NCBI RefSeq assembly: GCF_042854845.1
Contig: NZ_AP031498.1
Span: 3,162,001-3,226,000 of the forward strand
Direction of reading: 5' to 3'
Origin: Maricurvus nonylphenolicus
GTDB lineage: Bacteria; Pseudomonadota; Gammaproteobacteria; Pseudomonadales; Cellvibrionaceae
Length of the DNA: 64,000 nt
The notes beneath the pieces are model-generated. The model worked only from the letters and a program-made list of their open reading frames with translations, was not told the DNA's origin and searched no databases. This document shows positions 56,190 through 64,000 of this stretch, one piece after another (the first letter of the stretch is position 1; each line of letters begins with the position of its first letter). The position numbers and the translations under genes are program-made.

Positions 56190-56576
56190 ATGACAACATT
56201 ATTCGACCCAAGCAGCAGCTTCGATTCAAGCCTGCCAAGCTTTGATACCCTTATGACTATGGCGCTGACCAATCCTGAGGGCTTTGAGCGCCTGCGCCAA
56301 CAAGAAGTCGATGCCCTGATTGCCTCCGCCCCGGAAGAGATTCAACAACGCCTGCGTGGCCTGCAGTTTCAGATTGATGCCCAGCGCCAGATCCATAAAA
56401 CCCCCATGGGTGCCTGCATCAAAATATCCAATATGATGCATGAATCCTTTGCCCAGCTACGTGAGCTGCTGTCCCAGTTTAGCCAGCAACGTGCCCCACT
56501 GATTGCCCGCACCTCAGAAGCGCCAAGCTCTGCGGTATTAGAAACTGCCGAGATTATTGACTTCCCTAGCCGATAA
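56190..56576 (+). CDS. DUF3135 domain protein
   Basis: A 128-aa protein matching the DUF3135 pattern: LPSFDTLMTMALTNPEGFERLRQQEVDALIASAPEEIQQRLRGLQFQID, with KISNMMHESFAQLRE after it. Family function is unknown. It sits 47 bp before a Nudix gene on the same strand. Confidence 0.85.
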   Translation: MTTLFDPSSSFDSSLPSFDTLMTMALTNPEGFERLRQQEVDALIASAPEEIQQRLRGLQFQIDAQRQIHKTPMGACIKISNMMHESFAQLRELLSQFSQQRAPLIARTSEAPSSAVLETAEIIDFPSR

Positions 56577-56623
56577 CGACTCAATACGCGATAATAGTGG
56601 GCTCTGAATAAGGAAGGCCCACC

Positions 56624-57214
56624 ATGAAGTTCTGTAGCAGTTGCGGAAGCAGTATATCCCTGAAGATCCCCCACGGTGACGACCGCGAGCGTCACGTCTG
56701 CGGTAACTGCGATACTATTCACTACCAAAACCCCCGCATTATTGCCGGTACCCTGCCCGTTTTCGAAGACAAGGTGCTACTGTGCAAACGCGCTATTGAA
56801 CCCCGCTATGGCCTGTGGACCCTACCGGCCGGTTTTATGGAAAACGGTGAGTCAACCGAAGAAGGTGCATTAAGAGAAACCTGGGAAGAAGCCCGCGCCC
56901 GCATGACCATCGACAGCCTGTACACCATGTTTAGCCTGCCGCAAATCAATCAGGTGTATCTGCTGTTTCGCGGCACCCTCACCGATATGGATTTTGGCCC
57001 TGGCCCGGAATCCCTGGAAGTGGACCTGTTTAAAGAAAACGATATCCCCTGGGATGAAATCGCCTTCCCGGTTATGAAAAAAACCCTGCGCCACTACTAC
57101 AGTGACTTCCCCACCGGCGACTTCAAATTCCGTAGCGAAGCACTTTACAAACCGGGCGTCGATAAAAACGCCCAGCTGGGTGTGCCAACCTACAAGAACA
57201 CACCCAAGACATAA
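56624..57214 (+). CDS. Nudix hydrolase with N-terminal zinc ribbon
   Basis: A 196-aa protein. Two CxxC pairs (C4/C7 and C26/C29) form a zinc ribbon. The Nudix box runs over about 70-92 (GFMENGESTEEGALRETWEEARA), the pattern of NUDIX proteins like NudC-type or ADP-ribose hydrolases. A single Nudix domain of this sort often cleaves NAD-like nucleotides, but the exact substrate is not clear. Confidence 0.9.
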   Translation: MKFCSSCGSSISLKIPHGDDRERHVCGNCDTIHYQNPRIIAGTLPVFEDKVLLCKRAIEPRYGLWTLPAGFMENGESTEEGALRETWEEARARMTIDSLYTMFSLPQINQVYLLFRGTLTDMDFGPGPESLEVDLFKENDIPWDEIAFPVMKKTLRHYYSDFPTGDFKFRSEALYKPGVDKNAQLGVPTYKNTPKT

Positions 57215-57383
57215 GCTAACCGACATTAAGGCGCAAACTACAAGGTCAGCAGCTGAGTTAGCGCCTCCTCAAATGCCAAATTAACCGACTGAATTATCGG
57301 TCAAGTGTTATCGGTCGCCAGAAACTTGCATCTGGCGGCCAAATGTCAGATCTTTCAGCTCTGGATATTTTAGGATGTACCCC

Positions 57384-58205
57384 ATGACCAATAACTCAGC
57401 CTCCAGCAGTCACGTCTTTGATCAAGCTATCGCCTTAACCCCTGACGGGGACACCTTTACCGGCCACCCCAGCGCCGACTACCAAAATATGGTTGGCCCT
57501 TTTGGCGGCATCACTGCTGCCAAAGTGCTTAACGCGATTCTGATTCATCCTGAGGCTGAAGGCTCGCCAGTATCGATTACGGTAAATTTTCTCGGCCCGA
57601 TCAAGAATGAAGCGGTGACGTTAGCGCCCAAGCTAACCCGCAATAATCGCAGCAACCAGCATTGGTCTGTCGAGTTAATTCAGGGTGATGAGATTCAATG
57701 TACCGCACTGATCGTTCTGGCCAAACGTATGGACACCTTCGAGAGCGAAGAGATCACCTTCCCAGATGCCCCCGCCGCTGACACCCTGGCAGAACTTAAC
57801 AGCGATCAATTACCACCAGCCTGGGTCAACCAATACGACATGCGATTTGTCTACGGCAATATGTTGACCATGGACCAACCAGAAGTACCGTCTGAAAGCC
57901 TGCTGTGGATGGCAGACAAACCTGCACGCAAACTGGACTTCCAATCCATCACCGCCATTTGCGATGCCTTCTTCCCGCGCCTGTTTCTACGCACCCGTAA
58001 ATTATCTCCAGCAGGTACCGTAACCTTTACCGTCTATTTCCATGTAAATAGTGAGGAATTAGCCCAGCAGGAATCCACCCGCGTATTGGGTCATGCACGG
58101 GCGACCAAGTTTTCCGGCAATTATTTCGATCAGCGTGGCGAGATTTGGGGCGAGGATAAAACCTTGCTGGCAACAACTTCGCAATTGGTTTACTACAAAG
58201 ACTAA
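57384..58205 (+). CDS. Acyl-CoA thioesterase, double-hotdog type
   Basis: About 273 aa. It has the double-hotdog pattern of TesB-like thioesterases (YQNMVGPFGGITAAKVLNAI near the start, VTFTVYFHVNSEEL, and DQRGEIWGEDKTLLATTSQLVYY at the end). ATG 57384 is preferred because AGGA lies eight bases upstream; ATG 57375 has no spacing. It would hydrolyse acyl-CoA thioesters. Confidence 0.85.
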   Translation: MTNNSASSSHVFDQAIALTPDGDTFTGHPSADYQNMVGPFGGITAAKVLNAILIHPEAEGSPVSITVNFLGPIKNEAVTLAPKLTRNNRSNQHWSVELIQGDEIQCTALIVLAKRMDTFESEEITFPDAPAADTLAELNSDQLPPAWVNQYDMRFVYGNMLTMDQPEVPSESLLWMADKPARKLDFQSITAICDAFFPRLFLRTRKLSPAGTVTFTVYFHVNSEELAQQESTRVLGHARATKFSGNYFDQRGEIWGEDKTLLATTSQLVYYKD

Positions 58206-58329
58206 TTCGTTAAGTGGTCTTATGTGCCATTAAGACCACGCCCCCCGGCTTTAGGCTTGCGAGCAGCTGAGCTCACTGCTAGAACTTATATACTGACATT
58301 AAATCTCGTCAGCCATATAAGGCAGTCAC

Positions 58330-59367
58330 ATGGAAGAAACAATCAAGGGATTTCAGCAGTGGATTTGCGTACTCGCTTTGTCGGCGTTATTAAGTGGCTG
58401 CGAGTACTATCAAACCGATAGTGAATCGAACACCGATCTCAATATATTCGCCAGCAGTCAAACTCAATACTTTAGCACTTCCGCACTTACCCCAATCCCC
58501 GACAAGCATAACGAACCCCTAGCCCTGGCCACACTGGGTGAACAACTTTTTAACGACACAACATTAAGCAGCAACCAGAGCATTAGTTGTGCAAGCTGTC
58601 ACCGCATAGATCAGGGCGGCGATGACAACAGAGCCACCTCTGTGGGCATCCACGGTCAAATCGGTGAAGTGAATGCGCCAACTGTACTCAACGCCGCCCT
58701 TAACTTTCGTCAATTTTGGGATGGCCGTGCGGACACCCTGCAAGAGCAAGCGCGATTCCCGGTAGAAAATCCCATTGAAATGGCCAGCCGCTGGCCCGAT
58801 GTTATAGAACGCCTGCGCCAAAACCCTGACTATCAACGCCAATTTAACGCACTGTTTGACGACGGTATAACTGTTAACAATGTAACTGCAGCCATTGCCA
58901 GTTTTGAACGCACTCTATTAACTCCTGATAGCCCCTTTGATCGTTTCCTGAATGGTGACAACACGGCACTCTCAGATCAGGCTCACCGAGGCTACCAACG
59001 CTTTCGTGAACTCGGTTGTGTCAGTTGCCACCAGGGAATCAACATCGGTGGCAATATGTATCAGTACCTGGGCGTTATGCGCGATTACTTTACCGACAAG
59101 CGCGAACTGCGAGATATCGATCTTGGTTTATACAATCATACCGGCCGCGAGCTTGACCGCTATAAATTCAAAGTCCCCTCTCTGCGGAACGTGGCTGAAA
59201 CGGCCCCCTACTTTCATGATGGCAGCGCCACAACCTTGCGCGAAGCCATTATCGTTATGGGCCGCTATCAACTAGGTATTGAATTGACGACAGAAGATCA
59301 GGAATTGCTACTCGCATTTCTTGCATCCCTAAGCGCTCCTCCACTGACTCTGGCGAAATCACCGTGA
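58330..59367 (+). CDS. Di-haem cytochrome c peroxidase-like lipoprotein
   Basis: A 345-aa protein of the CcpA/MauG family. A lipoprotein-like signal ends LLSGC (Cys24). Two haem c motifs are present: CASCH (C87-H91) and CVSCH (C230-H234). The conserved NVAETAPYFHDGSATTLREA region lies near the end. It would reduce peroxide in the periplasm or oxidise a protein substrate. Its stop overlaps the next gene's GTG start by four bases (GTGA), so it is translationally coupled to a hybrid histidine kinase. Confidence 0.9.
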   Translation: MEETIKGFQQWICVLALSALLSGCEYYQTDSESNTDLNIFASSQTQYFSTSALTPIPDKHNEPLALATLGEQLFNDTTLSSNQSISCASCHRIDQGGDDNRATSVGIHGQIGEVNAPTVLNAALNFRQFWDGRADTLQEQARFPVENPIEMASRWPDVIERLRQNPDYQRQFNALFDDGITVNNVTAAIASFERTLLTPDSPFDRFLNGDNTALSDQAHRGYQRFRELGCVSCHQGINIGGNMYQYLGVMRDYFTDKRELRDIDLGLYNHTGRELDRYKFKVPSLRNVAETAPYFHDGSATTLREAIIVMGRYQLGIELTTEDQELLLAFLASLSAPPLTLAKSP

Positions 59368-62294
59368 AACCAAGTAATCGTTTATTTCGACTGCTGGCTA
59401 TTTCTGTTGTGGCATTGCTGTGCTTTAGCTACGGTGCGCACAAATTTCAACAGCTGACTGCTTACGAAAAATTAAGAAATCAATCTCACCTGTTGCAAAA
59501 CAAGAAGGTCCTGCTCGACAACCTTCTGCTCAACTACCAGTTTAATCACTATCGTAATTACGACTATCTTAACCAATTCTCCGACGGACTGTTACAAGAG
59601 CTACAGAAACTCATGGCTATGAGTCAGCGCTTGCTGCAAGATCCTGAACTACAGCAAGCACTGGACAATCATCCCGAGCATCTGCGTATGCTATTGGAAG
59701 ATTTTAAAAGCCTTCTCGCTATTCGTCTCAATAGCAGTCTCTACATCAGCAATGATCTTAATGAGATAGGCAAAAGCTGGCAGGGAGAACAAAGCCTGTT
59801 ACTGGATCTTTTCCGTGACTCTGCGGCCTTCCTAAACCTTGCCAACGAAAAGTCTTCCCAAACCCTGCAACAGAGCTTGTCAGCATTTCTAAATAGCCCC
59901 CATAACCTGACAGAAGATCATATCCAACTATTAAAACGCAAGGTAGATCGCTTAATAGAAAGCAACTTGCAACTACAAACTATCAGTGCTGAATATCAGC
60001 AAACCCTTTCATCCCCCGCCTATTTTCAAATAGAGGACAGGTCCAAAAAAGCCCTGCAATACATACAATACGGTTTGGTTGCTGTAGCAACCCTCATGCT
60101 ATTAAGCGTAATTATCCTGGGCTTTGAATTGGTACGCGCCTGGACAGAACTAAAGCAAAATCACAATGAACTCGACGAGCTCAATAACGACCTACAGGAT
60201 CGTATCGAAAAAAGCACCGCAGTCATACGACAGCAAATGGTGGAACTGCAACAGAAAAAAGAACTTGCAGAATCAGCAACAAAAGCAAAAGGCGACTTCC
60301 TGGCCAATATGAGCCATGAGATCCGCACACCCATGAACGGTATTTTAGGCATGATCGGACTGGTGTTAAAAATGGACCTGACACCAGAGCAACACCACCG
60401 CCTGTCTGTAGCCAGCTCCAGCGCCCAATCATTATTAGCGCTGATCAACGACATTCTCGATTACTCAAAAATCGAAGCCGGCAAGCTCGAACTCGAAAAA
60501 CAGCATTTTGACTTACGCACGATGCTGGGGGATTTTTCTGAAGCCATCGCCTTGCAGGCGCAAGATAAAAACATCGAACTGGTGCTGGATATTGTTGGCA
60601 TCAGTCACTCCATGGTGAAAACCGATCCCACCCGCATTCGGCAAATATTCTCCAATCTGGCAGGTAACGCAATCAAATTTACTGATAAAGGTGAAGTGCT
60701 GGTACAGGCACGCCTGGAAGAACGAGACGCCGATAGCTGGACACTGTACGGCCGCATCAGCGATACCGGTATCGGCATACCGCCAGAAAAGGTTGGCAGC
60801 TTGTTCGAAAAATTCAGCCAGGTAGATGCATCAACCACCCGTAAATACGGCGGCACCGGCCTCGGCTTATCGATAGCACAAAACCTGTGCCAGTTGATGG
60901 GCGGCGATATAGAAGTCAGCAGCGAACTCGGTCAAGGCTCTACGTTCAGTTTCCATATTGTGATTGAAAAATCCTCCAAGGCGCGCCTGGTCATGCCTTC
61001 CGCCGCCATCGACAAGCTGCGTTTACTCGTCGTCGATGACAACGCCATTAACCGTCAAATACTTGAAGCACAACTACATCACTGGGGCGCCCAGGTAACC
61101 TGTGTCGCCAGTGGCGCCGATGCTCTGGAACTGTGTAAACAACGCCTATACGCTGAAGGGGCAATCCCCTTCGATATCGCCTTTCTCGACATGCAGATGC
61201 CGGATATGGATGGGGCACAATTAGGCGATTTCATGCAGAAGCACCCACAACTTAAAGACATCAAACTGGTTATGATGACCTCCATCGCCTCCCGCGGCGA
61301 TGGGCTGGAATTTGCCAACCTGGGATTTAGCGCCTACTTCCCCAAACCCGCAACCACTGCAGACCTGTTCAATGCCCTCAATGTGATTGCCGATGGCGGT
61401 GAAGCGCTGCAGCAGGCCGAGCCTCTACTAACTCATCACTACCTTAAATCCCTGGGTCCGGCGGAGAGTGATTCAGCAGAGGGCTTTAGCGGACGCATCC
61501 TGATAGTTGATGATAACGCCGTTAACCTGGCAGTGGTCACCGGCATTTTGGAAGACGAACAGTTTAGTACCGAAGAAGCCCTTAACGGCAAAGAAGCACT
61601 GGGCCGCTTACGTGCGGCACAGGAGCCGTACACACTTATTTTAATGGATTGCCAAATGCCGATTATGAATGGCTTTGAAGCAACCCGTCGGATTCGCCAA
61701 GGAGAGGCTGGCGAAGAATACAAGCACATCCCGATCATCGCCCTGACAGCCAATGTGCTCAGTGGCGATAGAGATGAATGCCTTGATGCCGGTATGAATG
61801 ACTTTGTCTCCAAACCCATAGACCCCGAAGGCTTGCTTAGCGCCATCAAGCGCTGTTTGCCATCAAAAACAGATAACAACACTCTAACTGACGCCCCAAC
61901 TGAATCAGCCGACATACCCCATGAATCATCAACACCGATCTGGGATCAAGAGGCCCTGCTATTGCGCCTCAAAGGTAAACAAGACCGCCTGTTACGTCTT
62001 GCGCAACTGTTTATAGAAACCAACAAGGATCACGCTCAACAGCTGCGCGAAAGCTGGCATAAACGGGATTTCGTAGATCTACAAAGCCGCGCACATGATA
62101 TCAAAGGCGCAGCGGCCAACCTTGAAGGCCAAGCGTTAAGAAACAGCGCGCAGATGCTTGAACAGGCCGCCAAATCTGAAGATACCTCCGCACTGGAAAC
62201 CTCAGTAGAAACATTAATTGCGAAGCTTGATGAATTCCTGGTCGCACTTAACAGTGCGACGAAAGAGGTATCAATGTCAGATCAAATATCTTAG
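59364..62294 (+). CDS. Hybrid histidine kinase with two receivers and HPt domain
   Basis: A 976-aa BarA-like kinase. Order: membrane helix (8-25), a periplasmic all-helical sensor (about 30-230, similar to DAHL domains), membrane helix (232-255), a coiled coil, HisKA with SHEIRTPMNG (H318), ATPase (N-box N436; G boxes DTGIGI and GGTGLGL), receiver 1 (D609 in LDMQMPDMDG), receiver 2 (D762 in MDCQMPIMNG) and HPt (H911 in AHDIKGAA). The start is GTG, overlapping the peroxidase stop. The phosphorelay output is not in this window. The peroxidase may inform or be informed by the sensor (inference). Confidence 0.93.
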   Translation: MKPSNRLFRLLAISVVALLCFSYGAHKFQQLTAYEKLRNQSHLLQNKKVLLDNLLLNYQFNHYRNYDYLNQFSDGLLQELQKLMAMSQRLLQDPELQQALDNHPEHLRMLLEDFKSLLAIRLNSSLYISNDLNEIGKSWQGEQSLLLDLFRDSAAFLNLANEKSSQTLQQSLSAFLNSPHNLTEDHIQLLKRKVDRLIESNLQLQTISAEYQQTLSSPAYFQIEDRSKKALQYIQYGLVAVATLMLLSVIILGFELVRAWTELKQNHNELDELNNDLQDRIEKSTAVIRQQMVELQQKKELAESATKAKGDFLANMSHEIRTPMNGILGMIGLVLKMDLTPEQHHRLSVASSSAQSLLALINDILDYSKIEAGKLELEKQHFDLRTMLGDFSEAIALQAQDKNIELVLDIVGISHSMVKTDPTRIRQIFSNLAGNAIKFTDKGEVLVQARLEERDADSWTLYGRISDTGIGIPPEKVGSLFEKFSQVDASTTRKYGGTGLGLSIAQNLCQLMGGDIEVSSELGQGSTFSFHIVIEKSSKARLVMPSAAIDKLRLLVVDDNAINRQILEAQLHHWGAQVTCVASGADALELCKQRLYAEGAIPFDIAFLDMQMPDMDGAQLGDFMQKHPQLKDIKLVMMTSIASRGDGLEFANLGFSAYFPKPATTADLFNALNVIADGGEALQQAEPLLTHHYLKSLGPAESDSAEGFSGRILIVDDNAVNLAVVTGILEDEQFSTEEALNGKEALGRLRAAQEPYTLILMDCQMPIMNGFEATRRIRQGEAGEEYKHIPIIALTANVLSGDRDECLDAGMNDFVSKPIDPEGLLSAIKRCLPSKTDNNTLTDAPTESADIPHESSTPIWDQEALLLRLKGKQDRLLRLAQLFIETNKDHAQQLRESWHKRDFVDLQSRAHDIKGAAANLEGQALRNSAQMLEQAAKSEDTSALETSVETLIAKLDEFLVALNSATKEVSMSDQIS

Positions 62295-62726
62295 CCATAC
62301 TACGTGGAAAGGATCTCTACCCTACTTTAAGAGGTTGAATCCATACGCCGCATGATTTGTGCAGTACATTGTGAGCACGCATCGCGATGAGTTTCAGAAC
62401 CTTCATTTACCTTGCTGAAATTCGGGCCAATAATAGTAGCCCGAGAGCGCCTAACACTCGGTACGAAGAACAACTAAAGATACATTTGGGTAGAAAATAA
62501 CCCACCCGCAAGGCTATTAATGGGTGCGAAGTGTTAACAATGAAATTCTGTTGTGGCTCTCACTGATTACTAGTAAATACTGAGCTTTCAGCCTCAGCCA
62601 TAAGAACTTATAAAGAGGAACCAATGCATTGAAGCCTGATGCAGCCCTCAGGAGAACAGCCGACAAACTCCGCCACAAGACCGATCCAACTAATAAAAAG
62701 AAGGCTAAGGACAGCTAACTACCAGA
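62295..62726. other. 432-bp low-gene stretch after the kinase
   Basis: No confident gene. It contains a 93-bp region (62448-62540) with attC-like ends, GCCTAACACTC and CGAAGTGTTAAC. It also holds a tiny plus-strand frame (TTG 62629 to TAA 62718) with AGAGGA upstream and a Lys-rich end (KTDPTNKKKAKDS), which may be a gene remnant. Confidence 0.45.
62448..62540. repeat. attC-like inverted ends
   Basis: CCTAACACTC near 62450 pairs with GAAGTGTTAA near 62529-62537, with one unpaired base in the arm, as in integron attC sites. The interior pairs poorly, so the call is weak. Confidence 0.3.
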
Positions 62727-62939
62727 CTATGACTCGATAATATCAGCAAGATTATCACCGCATCGGTCAACAAATTTGTGGTATTGCCCTTTGGTTAAAA
62801 ACAGCCGATGTAATTTCGGGTCGTCCTGCCTACCTTTATTTAGATTCTCTTTTTGGTCGAAGGCACATCTAACCAACTTTAGGCTAGTCAAATCAATCTC
62901 GACAAAATAACGGGTATCGCCATTCTCTATCTTTACCAT
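62727..62939 (-). CDS. Small protein of unknown function, possible cassette gene
   Basis: A 70-aa protein rich in Lys, Asp and Asn (MVKIENGDTRYFVEIDLTSL at the start, KGRQDDPKLHRLFLTKGQYHKFVDRC). GGGGGT precedes the ATG as ribosome-binding site. The compact, charged sequence without signal peptide looks like a small cytosolic protein. I do not recognise the family. It lies in the stretch where integron-like cassette features appear. Confidence 0.6.
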   Translation of the reverse strand: MVKIENGDTRYFVEIDLTSLKLVRCAFDQKENLNKGRQDDPKLHRLFLTKGQYHKFVDRCGDNLADIIES

Positions 62940-63025
62940 ATTACCCCCAGATTTCCTTATGTTGACTTGATAAATTCACTTACATTTTCCTTCGCATAAA
63001 ATGCTGCCCATATTCTTCAACCAAG

Positions 63026-63047
63026 CCTTTGGGCCTGCCCCCAATAT
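63026..63047. repeat. GGGGTCTGCCCC-type repeat, copy C
   Basis: CCTTTGGGCCTGCCCCCAAT: related to copies at 63557 and 63679; an imperfect G/C palindrome followed by AATATT. Possibly a REP-type element or a remnant of a mobile element end. Confidence 0.6.
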
Positions 63048-63104
63048 TCCAGGCTAGAGCACGTAGATCACGTATTTTAGACCGGATCGAAATTGAGCAC
63101 TTTG

Positions 63105-63554
63105 TTAAGGCGCTGGGCACTTATCGTCATGAAGCCTTATATACATAGATCCACGTAAGGAGCACCCATCATTACTCACTATACAGTGCTGAATATGAAA
63201 TAGCTCTGGCTTACTTTCGCTAAATTGATGATCCTTACTAATGGTTATCCTATGCTCTGACCCATCCTGCCCCTCTGAGTACCATAAACCAGAAGGACCT
63301 TTTACAGAAATTACTACTTCTCTTTTAGTTTCAAGTATTGAGTGATACCTATATTTAAATTCTATCCTTCCAGAAACCCATCTAATTTCTTGATTGGTTA
63401 GCTTCAACTTGCAAGGGATCTTACTTGAAACAGAATTTACACTTCCGTAGTAGCAAGGATTAGAACAATACTCGCCCACAAAGTCCTCTGAAGCGCTGAA
63501 TGAGAGTTGGGGATATAAAAGCATCACAAATAGAGTAAAATAAAATGCTTTCAT
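63105..63554 (-). CDS. Secreted small protein, unknown function
   Basis: About 149 aa from ATG 63554. It has a signal peptide (MKAFYFTLFVMLLYPQLSFSAS) and then a mature domain with six or more Cys (EYCSNPCYYGS, IPCKLKL, QHCIVSNDGC, DDKCPAP), suggesting disulfides. A longer frame starting at 63701 would put about 50 residues of repeat-derived sequence before the signal, so I reject it. The stop lies inside the sequence GCGCCTTAAC, a half-attC-like pattern. Function is unknown. Confidence 0.65.
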   Translation of the reverse strand: MKAFYFTLFVMLLYPQLSFSASEDFVGEYCSNPCYYGSVNSVSSKIPCKLKLTNQEIRWVSGRIEFKYRYHSILETKREVVISVKGPSGLWYSEGQDGSEHRITISKDHQFSESKPELFHIQHCIVSNDGCSLRGSMYIRLHDDKCPAP

Positions 63555-63556
63555 AA

Positions 63557-63578
63557 CCTTTGGGGTCTGCCCCATTAT
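63557..63578. repeat. GGGGTCTGCCCC-type repeat, copy B
   Basis: CCTTTGGGGTCTGCCCCAT. The core TGGGG-TCTG-CCCCA is a perfect palindrome with a 4-base loop. It lies immediately upstream of the start of the secreted protein gene. Confidence 0.7.
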
Positions 63579-63678
63579 TCTGTGCCCTAATTTAACTCCT
63601 CCTTTTTGAAAATGCCTTAAGAATTTATTCATTCCTTGAACGCCTTTATACAGCTTGCAAAAAGAGCCTTGGAGGGAA

Positions 63679-63702
63679 CCTTTGGAGTCTGCCCCCAACA
63701 TT
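63679..63702. repeat. GGGGTCTGCCCC-type repeat, copy A
   Basis: CCTTTGGAGTCTGCCCCCAACAT, imperfect palindrome, next to the attC-like hairpin at 63702-63772. Confidence 0.6.
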
Positions 63703-63772
63703 TTTAACGCCTAGCTCATCGGAAAAATGGGAGCGCAGCGAGTATTTTGTCAGGTGCAGCTACTTGTTAGCC
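63702..63772 (-). repeat. attC-like integron recombination site
   Basis: The two ends hold GGCTAAC and GTTAAAA (minus strand, R'' and R' type). They pair as AAC/GTT, then TAGCT/AGCTA with one unpaired base in the stem, then an AT-rich imperfect stem around a GGGAGCGCAGCGAGT loop. This is the layout of an integron attC, with the bulged base and the loop typical of chromosomal integron sites. The stop of the DUF695-like gene lies inside, as in cassette genes. Confidence 0.6.
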
Positions 63773-64000
63773 GCTTTTGCGAAGTCATTTAATAGCCTTG
63801 TGAAATCTTCCCATTCCGCATCCTGATAGAAGTTAATTTCTACAGGGTAGCGCGGATGGTTGCTCAAAGCTTTGTTAAAAGACTCCAAGAACAATTCTTG
63901 GTCGTTTATGTAATAAACTAACTCTTTCAGATTATTGCCGGTACGGCTATATACATGACGAAGTACTTGATCATTTTCAATTTGATCTTCGATGACATCC
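63760..64000 (-). CDS. DUF695-like protein, C-terminal part
   Basis: The gene enters from the right edge; the last 80 codons are present. The visible peptide includes SRTGNNLKELVYYINDQELF, HPRYPVEINFYQDAEWEDFTRLLNDF and ends AANK. This matches the DUF695 pattern of a two-strand/helix protein ending in a YPIE...DPEW-type stretch. The TAG at 63760-63762 lies within the attC-like hairpin. It would be the gene of an integron cassette. Family function is unknown. Confidence 0.55.
   Translation of the reverse strand, partial: DVIEDQIENDQVLRHVYSRTGNNLKELVYYINDQELFLESFNKALSNHPRYPVEINFYQDAEWEDFTRLLNDFAKAANK

Noticed and set aside
63555..63701. Longer start of the secreted protein at 63701
   Set aside because: Adds 49 residues, largely repeat-derived, ahead of a clear signal peptide.

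Overview
The window looks like chromosome of a motile, probably marine, gammaproteobacterium. Gene order and sequence of the flagellar part follow the Pseudomonas-type polar flagellum plan (flgBCDEFGHIJKL, fliC-flaG-fliD-fliS-fleQ-fleS, cheR-cheV-flgA-flgM-flgN). A Cellvibrionales-like host is my guess from overall feel only. No contig-wide test was possible.

Region 1 (1-31 kb) is a long flagellar block read almost entirely on the minus strand. From right to left it holds flgB to flgL, a plus-strand island (second fliS, a fliT-like gene, a TPR-methyltransferase), flagellin, flaG, another TPR-methyltransferase, fliD, fliS, fleQ and the first 37 codons of what is probably fleS. Four secreted axial proteins are about two to three times their usual size: FliC 1347 aa, FliD 1167 aa, FlgE 1193 aa, FlgK 1030 aa. 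In each the export and assembly ends are conserved and a middle block of Gly/Thr/Asp-rich beta modules has been inserted. The modules look alike between the proteins. I could read the regulatory logic directly. Sigma54 (-24/-12) promoters precede fleS, flgB, flgF, flgA and both methyltransferases. Sigma28 promoters precede fliC, fliD, flgM and the second fliS. FleQ-box-like palindromes lie upstream of fleQ and fleS.

Region 2 (31-39 kb) holds a secreted DUF4124 protein, a MoxR ATPase/VWA pair, cheR, cheV, then flgA, flgM, flgN and a YcgR-type PilZ brake on the plus strand. Region 3 (39-62.3 kb) is mostly housekeeping and signalling: a fused glycosyl/nucleotidyl-type transferase with an ArsS-like radical SAM enzyme, tRNA-Arg(CCU), rsmE, a GGDEF-EAL protein, a macro-domain protein, ttcA, a class III adenylate cyclase coupled to a TPR lipoprotein, bioA, two Nudix hydrolases, a thioesterase, and a di-haem peroxidase lipoprotein overlapping a hybrid histidine kinase. 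Two genes here belong to the flagellar regulon by promoter: a second PilZ protein (sigma54) and an Aer-like receptor (sigma28).

Region 4 (62.3-64 kb) has a different character. It carries small unknown minus-strand genes, three copies of a GGGGTCTGCCCC-type repeat, and at 63702-63772 an imperfect hairpin with the layout of an integron attC site. The stop codon of a DUF695-like gene lies inside that hairpin. I read this as the edge of a gene-cassette array.
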